DNA of 64,000 nucleotides. Source: Pseudoscleropodium purum (Eukaryota; Streptophyta; Bryopsida; Hypnales; Brachytheciaceae). Shown here in pieces: positions 58,560 through 64,000 of the stretch; the first letter of the stretch is position 1; each line of letters opens with the position of its first letter. The position numbers were made by a program, and so were the translations under genes. The DNA lies in NCBI GenBank assembly GCA_963969395.1, contig OZ017797.1:18662001-18726000 (forward strand), read 5' to 3'. The notes beneath the pieces are model-generated. The model was not told the origin of the DNA and did no database searches. It worked only from the letters and a program-made list of their open reading frames with translations.

Positions 58560-59134
58560 AAAGTTACCTTACTTCTACAGACAGTACCATACACCGAAAA
58601 TGTGCATTCAGGTACAATACTGGCTTATTCCCTACATCCGTTCCCAGTGAGTTCCCTTTCATTAAGTAGCTGCAAGAAAAATAAATAAAAATAAATAAAT
58701 TTTAAAAAATGTACTGGACTGGGACCCATATTATCCAGAGCGTCGAACAGCTGCAGCGCTGGTTTCAGACAGACGGCATTCCATTAGTGGACGAAGACGA
58801 GTCTCACTAGGACGTTGGAATCGACGCCGTTCAGCCGCCATGCCGTAACTTACTAAATACTAAGCTTACTAAATACTGGCTACTGGGTCCTTGTGCCGTT
58901 AGCCACGTGTCGAGAGCGCTGTAGCTGCCAATCCAATGCAAGAAAAAATTTAAAAAAAATTAATTGATTAATTTAAAAAGGTAGTTCGAAAGCTTTGGAG
59001 GCCGGGCTTACGAGATTCACTCGCGGCTGTCGGATAAGTTATCTTATGATATCTTAATAATAAGTTCCATTCAGTTCCTTTCCTTTCCGTCTGTAGCATT
59101 TACAGGAAGTTTAAAATTTGATTTTAGTTGATTT

Positions 59135-59172
<38 letters not shown>

Positions 59173-59475
59173 GGGCTGGATGGGTCTGATGGTCTTGGTG
59201 GGATGAGTGGGATCTCTGGCTTGGAGGATGATATCATTATTGATGGGATCATTTGCATGTGTTTTGCAATCTTTTAAGGTAGTTCACTTTTTTTTTTGAA
59301 GTTCAAAAAAAGTTCCTCAGAGTTATGATGAACTTGCTGATGAGCCTATAATTAATTAGGTAGTATCCTTTCTAAAGATTATGGGGCCATCATTGAATCT
59401 GAGCTTTTTTTTTTTTTTTTTTTCTAGTTCAGTTCAGGTGAGTAAGTAGTGAATAGCAATTTCTCTACTGAGTGC
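58560..59475 (+). repeat. GC-rich non-coding segmental duplication, copy 2
   Basis: Collinear with 31,500-32,690: GGGACCCATATTATCCAGAG at 58,721-58,740, G-box CACGTG at 58,914-58,919, CTCGCGGCTGTCGGATAAG near 59,020-59,038, and ATGGGGCCATCAT near 59,381. An (AAT)n microsatellite sits at about 59,138-59,167. No long open frame. Confidence 0.7.
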
Positions 59476-60900
59476 CTTGTCCTGAACCAGTCTTTGTTGA
59501 AATAGTAACGCAGGTTCAATGGAAATTGTCCATGTGTTTCAACAAGGAAAAAAATAGCTTGGCTTGTAACCAGATTGGGAACGTTGCGTTCTATGATAAT
59601 ACTTGGATTTGACTCCTGGTGAAACCCCATGTTTTAGCCACTTGCTTTGTGTCCAAGGTTTAGGTAGATTTCTGTTTTTTGTTTGGTTGCTGTTCAGTGT
59701 TTGTGTGTTGGTTATTCTGGTTAGGATTTTTGTTTTGTGGTGGTTTAAAGTTTGATGTTCAGCTCCCTAGGGTTATGGTACTGGTATATTTGAGATTCAC
59801 GTTCATCTGTGCTCAAAGTTCCAAGTATTGTTTTAGGTGGACAAGACTGGTTTTGGGGGTTTTCCCTACATTTTCATTCTCTAGTGGACAAGACATGGTA
59901 TGAAGTGTAAATGTTTTCCGATGAGAATGGGGACTTGTCCAGGTTCTGGATACCAGTAGCTAACATTGTAATTTGTCATCCCATGGCAGATGATGTATAT
60001 GGGGGTACCCCAAGAAAGTTTATTTTTATTTTGGGGGGAGGGGTGTCTGGCTCTCAAAGAGCCAGACAAATCACATCCCTCAAAGAGCCAGTGAAGAGAG
60101 ACAAAGCAGACACACTTGCAAGAATCGTAGGTTGCCACTGACGATGAAGTTGGGCCAAAATCAAAAGAAAAGTAAAAAAAACTCCTTTAAGAGATGATGC
60201 CAATTATTGATGAAAAAACTGTTGCATTCAAATTGTACCATGTGAGGTAAGTTCACCTAATTTTGACAATATTACAAAATCCTGCCTACATAGTAAACTC
60301 TTTGAACATGAGAACCTACAGTTGTGGGTACACACATATGATCAATACTTTGAAATTCATAGTATATTCAGACCATGTTCAAAAGCTGGAAGCCAAGAAA
60401 TTCCAGAATCCTCATTCAATTTCCAACAAGGTCCAGCAAAACAAAGACAATAATTTAATCTAGGGATAAGTAATTTAAATGATTTCAGGTGTAGTTACCT
60501 TACCAAAAGTCATTTCCAATGAGTACAATTCGTAAAGAAAATATCTGAAACCAAACTCTCTCGAGCAGTGAATGCATCATGCTGGAACACAATATCATCT
60601 AGTAGACACAAATAACCACATTCACAGCACTTCTACTCAGAATTCTCTCTATCTTCGACATTGTCTGTACCTGAGCAAGAAACACATTCGTTTTAACATG
60701 GACACATCCTGCTCCCAACAATGCCAAATACGTTTCTGCATATCCTAGCCAATTGCAAATCCAGTACCTGAACGAATCTGAATCATGTCCAATCCTTCAC
60801 TGTGTCTAGCACACGGAATATCAGAAACAGGTTCGATTCATAGAACAAGAGGTTAACAAAATTGCAATATGGAGCAACTGACATACCAGTCAGTATCCAT
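59476..60900. other. Intergenic DNA between the duplication and the helicase gene
   Basis: A perfect hairpin with 10-bp arms (GTCTGGCTCT, loop CAA, AGAGCCAGAC) is at 60,045-60,067, with a further partial repeat of the arm (CAAAGAGCCAG) at 60,080-60,090. No gene is recognised. Confidence 0.45.
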
Positions 60901-61496
60901 ACAACGGGGCGTCCCGTGCCCAGCACTGCACATTGATGGAACCGTCAAGATTAAAACTTCAGTAATTTTCTCGAGCATCAGTTTCGTGGTCTTCGAGATC
61001 TATTTATGAATGAGAAACTATGTGAACTACAAGCCATTTACAGCTTCCTGGAGAACTGAAGTAACTCTGCTGAAACTATTTGTGGCCAAACAGGAACTTT
61101 CTAAATTGCTAGCCTGGACCTTCACAGTAAACAACGACCCTGTTGAGCACAGGTTTAAAATACATGTTTGTGAGCGAGGCTTCTCTTGACAAACTAGTGA
61201 GACTAACATTGGAATGTACTAAGGTAAGCAAGCTGATACAACGGCTGCAGTCACATATGACATCCACACAATATGCAGTGACTCACCGGATCATAAAAAT
61301 TTAATATCAGCTGGTAATGCGAAAGTTCATGGTCGTCGAGCCTTCGTGCAGAAAATACAGCAGGCCAGAAAAGTCGCTGCACTGTTTGCTTCATGCTATT
61401 CATTCTCCCCGCTCTTTCAACTCATAATATCTCTTCCATCCAGTGTATTGAACTTCAGAGAGGGACTCTCCTTGCTCTGAGATTGCCCTACAGTGC
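60901..61496 (-). other. Probable 3' UTR and downstream region of the DHX8/Prp22 gene
   Basis: This lies directly after the stop codon (61,497-61,499) on the minus strand and is less AT-rich than the intergenic DNA to its left. The true transcript end cannot be placed by eye. Confidence 0.35.
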
Positions 61497-64000
61497 TTAA
61501 GCTCGTCTCTTACTCAGACGCCATGAATTTGGCTCATGGTACCGATCATAAAGAGGTTCGATTCGCTCTTGCCGTTTCCTCTTGCTCATTTTTGTGGGAT
61601 CCGCAACCTTGAAGAAACGTGGAGCCAATTCAACCAACCATTTCGGGTCCATCAAAGTCACTTCCCGCATGTACTCCTTTGTGGTCATGACCAACTCATG
61701 GTAGATAACCCAATCAGGTTGCCTCTGAAATAAAGCACTACTTGGATGAATATAAACCGGTTGGTTCTCTACCAGAGTCCGATAGCCCTCCTGGGGGTCC
61801 TTCCGTGCAGCATGGAAGAAAAAGCCCGCTGCTATTGCTTTTCTTATCCTTGTAAAGTTCCTGCCCGCACTCACCACGTCCAACTTGTACCTGTCCATGA
61901 TTGTAAGAAGCTGTTTCCGCACATCTTGTGCCCTCCTCAATGACCGAGACTGCACAAAGTTCTCAAAACACCAAGGACCTGAAAAGTTCTTCGCCTTCCA
62001 AGCTTCATACACTGCCAACAGTGTCAAATGGTCACCCTCTACTTGGAAAAACTTGGCTCTCTTCTGATCAGCCTGCGCTTGTTTCTCTCGAGGTCTGTAA
62101 AAAATATTCTGAGCTTGCACCATGGAAATTATGGTCAGGATCTCGTCACTGCAACCCAAGTCTACACTGGCAAGAAGCATCTTAGAAAGAGGCGGATCCA
62201 GAGGAAATTCTGCCATCTTCCTTCCGAGTTTCGTCAGAAGTCCCTCCTCATCCAGAGCTCCAAGACTGTACAGCTGTTCCATCGCAGAGATAAGTGCTTG
62301 AGGCGGAGGGGGATCCATGAAATCAAATGATAGGAGATCATTGATTCCCATCGCTTTCATTGTCAGGGTCGTCAAACCTAGATTAACCCTTTGAATTTCT
62401 GGTACTGTTGTAGGCAGCATCTCATTCCGATATGCGCTTTCCGTGTACAATCGGTAGCACTTGCCAGGTCCTGTCCTTCCAGCACGTCCAGCTCGTTGCC
62501 TTGCAGAGGCCTGTGATATGGGAGTGATCACCAAGGAGTCTAAACCTAGCTTTGGGTTGTAAACATTCTGCTTCGCAAATCCAGGATCCACGACATAGTA
62601 GATTCCATCAATAGTGAGAGAAGCCTCAGCAATGTTCGTTGCAACGACAACTTTTCTTGTACCTGGTGGTGGGGCCTCGAAGATCCTTGTTTGCATTTCA
62701 CTCGGCAAAGCACTGTAAACTGGAAGAATAATCAGTTCCGGAACATTGGGCCCCAGACCCTTCATCCGCTCAAACAGAATTTGGCATGCCGTATCAATCT
62801 CTTCTTGCCCTGTCAAGAAGATAAGAACATCCCCTTCAGGCTCTGTAAGGTGAATCTGCATGACAGTAATCAGAGCAGCATCCAAGTAATCAGTCTCCGG
62901 CATCTTCGTGTATAGTATTTCCACAGGATAAGTTCTTCCAGGAATGGTAAAAATAGGGCAGTCGAAAAAGTATCTCGAAAACTTCTCCGCGTCCAGCGTT
63001 GCAGAGGTGACGATGAGTCTCAGATCAGGCCTGCGTTTCACAAGCCCTTTCAAAAGCCCAAACAAGACATCTGTGTGGATGGTACGCTCATGAGCTTCAT
63101 CAAGCATAACGACCGAATACGAAGCACACATCTCGTCGATCAGAATCTCCCGCAACAGCATGCCGTCTGTCATATATTTGATCACCGTCTCAGGTCCAGT
63201 ACAATCCTCAAACCGAATCGCATACCCTACCTCCTCCCCAAGTCGGCATCCAAATTCTTCCGCTACTCTCTTTGCCACAGACATAGCAGCGACTCGCCTG
63301 GGTTGCGTGCAGCCTATCTTCCCCCTGGTAGTATAACCAGCTTCTGCGAGGTACTGCGTCATCTGCGTTGTTTTCCCAGAACCTGTCTCTCCAATCACCA
63401 CCAACACTTGATTATCATTCACAGCCTTGATGAGTTCATTCTTGAGTTTATATATAGGCAAACTCTGTCTCTGTTCCTGAATCGAAAGCTTGGACCGCTG
63501 CCCGAACGTTGGAGCCTTCCCAAAGGCGTCTTTCTTCCACTCCGGCATATCGTAGGCCGACAGACCCACTCCCCTCAGCTCCTGGGCGAGATGTCGCTCA
63601 CCAGTCTCTGGCATGGGATCCTCCCAGGGCCTATTCAAATCCTTCGGTATAGAATCCAGCATCGTCCGTTGTTGCTGCTCTCTCAACTCTCGTCGCTCTT
63701 TCGCAAGCGCCGACTGCGTCATGGCAGCTCTCTGCAACGACCCGTCAGGGTTCTTCACAATCTTCACCGGCGACACATCAACCGAATACCTTGTTTGACC
63801 GCGAAGAAAAGCCGGTTCATCTTCATTCAGCTCAATCTCGAGTTCCTCCTCCGCTCCTTCATCATGATACAACATTCCTCCCCCATCATCATCATACATC
63901 GGATAATCCTTGACCCCCAATACACCTGACGCAATCAGCTGCTTGGCCTCCCACCGCTCAGGAGAACTCATCCTCTTCATTGGCCTCCTGTTCGACGTGT
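61497..64000 (-). CDS. DHX8: Spliceosomal DEAH-box RNA helicase Prp22/DHX8 (3' part of gene)
   Basis: Prp22/DHX8 is the nuclear ATPase that releases spliced mRNA from the spliceosome. The frame is open for 834 codons from the right edge to a TAA at 61,497 with no intron. The Met at 63,980 is internal: the frame continues to the edge with NRRP before it, and the N-terminal region with the S1 RNA-binding domain must lie outside. Counting from that Met: motif I GETGSGKT at 198-205, TQPRRVAAM at 225-233, DEAH at 294-297, SAT at 326-328, [11 protein letters not shown] at 449-459 and QRAGRAGR at 495-502, followed by the HA2/ratchet and OB-fold regions ([20 protein letters not shown] near 675) and the basic C-terminus. 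Ala for the usual Thr in IAEAS is, as far as I recall, normal in plant Prp22. The N-terminal FLRGQT and [13 protein letters not shown] motifs separate it from Prp2 and Prp16. Confidence 0.96.
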   Translation of the reverse strand, partial: TSNRRPMKRMSSPERWEAKQLIASGVLGVKDYPMYDDDGGGMLYHDEGAEEELEIELNEDEPAFLRGQTRYSVDVSPVKIVKNPDGSLQRAAMTQSALAKERRELREQQQRTMLDSIPKDLNRPWEDPMPETGERHLAQELRGVGLSAYDMPEWKKDAFGKAPTFGQRSKLSIQEQRQSLPIYKLKNELIKAVNDNQVLVVIGETGSGKTTQMTQYLAEAGYTTRGKIGCTQPRRVAAMSVAKRVAEEFGCRLGEEVGYAIRFEDCTGPETVIKYMTDGMLLREILIDEMCASYSVVMLDEAHERTIHTDVLFGLLKGLVKRRPDLRLIVTSATLDAEKFSRYFFDCPIFTIPGRTYPVEILYTKMPETDYLDAALITVMQIHLTEPEGDVLIFLTGQEEIDTACQILFERMKGLGPNVPELIILPVYSALPSEMQTRIFEAPPPGTRKVVVATNIAEASLTIDGIYYVVDPGFAKQNVYNPKLGLDSLVITPISQASARQRAGRAGRTGPGKCYRLYTESAYRNEMLPTTVPEIQRVNLGLTTLTMKAMGINDLLSFDFMDPPPPQALISAMEQLYSLGALDEEGLLTKLGRKMAEFPLDPPLSKMLLASVDLGCSDEILTIISMVQAQNIFYRPREKQAQADQKRAKFFQVEGDHLTLLAVYEAWKAKNFSGPWCFENFVQSRSLRRAQDVRKQLLTIMDRYKLDVVSAGRNFTRIRKAIAAGFFFHAARKDPQEGYRTLVENQPVYIHPSSALFQRQPDWVIYHELVMTTKEYMREVTLMDPKWLVELAPRFFKVADPTKMSKRKRQERIEPLYDRYHEPNSWRLSKRRA

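Noticed and set aside
63075..63929. Plus-strand open frame of 284 codons
   Set aside because: Antisense shadow of the DHX8/Prp22 coding sequence, with no independent features.
1..64000. CRISPR array, operon or phage-like organisation
   Set aside because: No regular spacers; the genes are spliced and eukaryotic, and the tandem arrays have adjoining units without spacers.

Overview
The window is nuclear DNA of a land plant. It holds two well supported protein genes, an HSPRO (Hs1pro-1) family gene and a Prp22/DHX8 spliceosomal helicase, far apart in AT-rich repetitive DNA. The HSPRO-like gene has three introns. To my knowledge the Arabidopsis HSPRO genes have none, so a lineage outside the flowering plants (bryophyte, lycophyte, fern or gymnosperm) is possible, but I cannot fix the species. 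There is no sign of bacterial, organellar or CRISPR sequence.

Layout. 0.4-7.1 kb: a decayed chromodomain-containing Ty3/gypsy element (LTRs 663-1050 and 6052-6430) sits inside an older TTAA-flanked DNA transposon. 8.3-10.5 kb: a small foldback, a 1.3-kb mariner/Stowaway-type foldback with a giant hairpin, and a 144-bp CACTA-type MITE. 12-17.2 kb: short tandem repeats, several copies of a tiny poly(A) retroposon, and an exon-like unit present twice in opposite orientation (decayed at 13.1 kb, open at 16.7 kb). 17-28.6 kb: foldback elements, a palindromic TTAA element and a CACTA-like region. 29-39 kb: many TTAA elements, the first copy of a GC-rich non-coding duplication (31.5-32.7 kb), a duplicated coding fragment and a 28-bp tandem array. 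39-43 kb: two tandem arrays, then near-empty DNA. 43-52 kb: the genic island, with a possible small two-exon gene (44,992-45,368) and the four-exon HSPRO-like gene (46,967-51,326). 52.6-57 kb: another cluster of TTAA elements, hairpin MITEs and a CACTA-like region. 58.5-59.5 kb: second copy of the GC-rich duplication. 61.5 kb to the right edge: the 3' part of the DHX8/Prp22 gene on the minus strand.

The genes do not form a pathway. The helicase acts in nuclear pre-mRNA splicing; HSPRO proteins act in stress and basal defence signalling and bind SnRK1 in Arabidopsis.

The most interesting signals are in the repeats. (1) A large set of non-autonomous elements is bounded by TTAA and has C-rich termini close to CCCCTAAANGNCC, the layout of piggyBac transposons, which are rarely reported in land plants. 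(2) A minute retroposon has a body of about 30 bp, a poly(A) tract, 14-16 bp target duplications and a constant 5' boundary. (3) A promoter-like GC-rich block is conserved between two copies 27 kb apart with no coding gene attached. All comparisons were made by eye; no database search was run.
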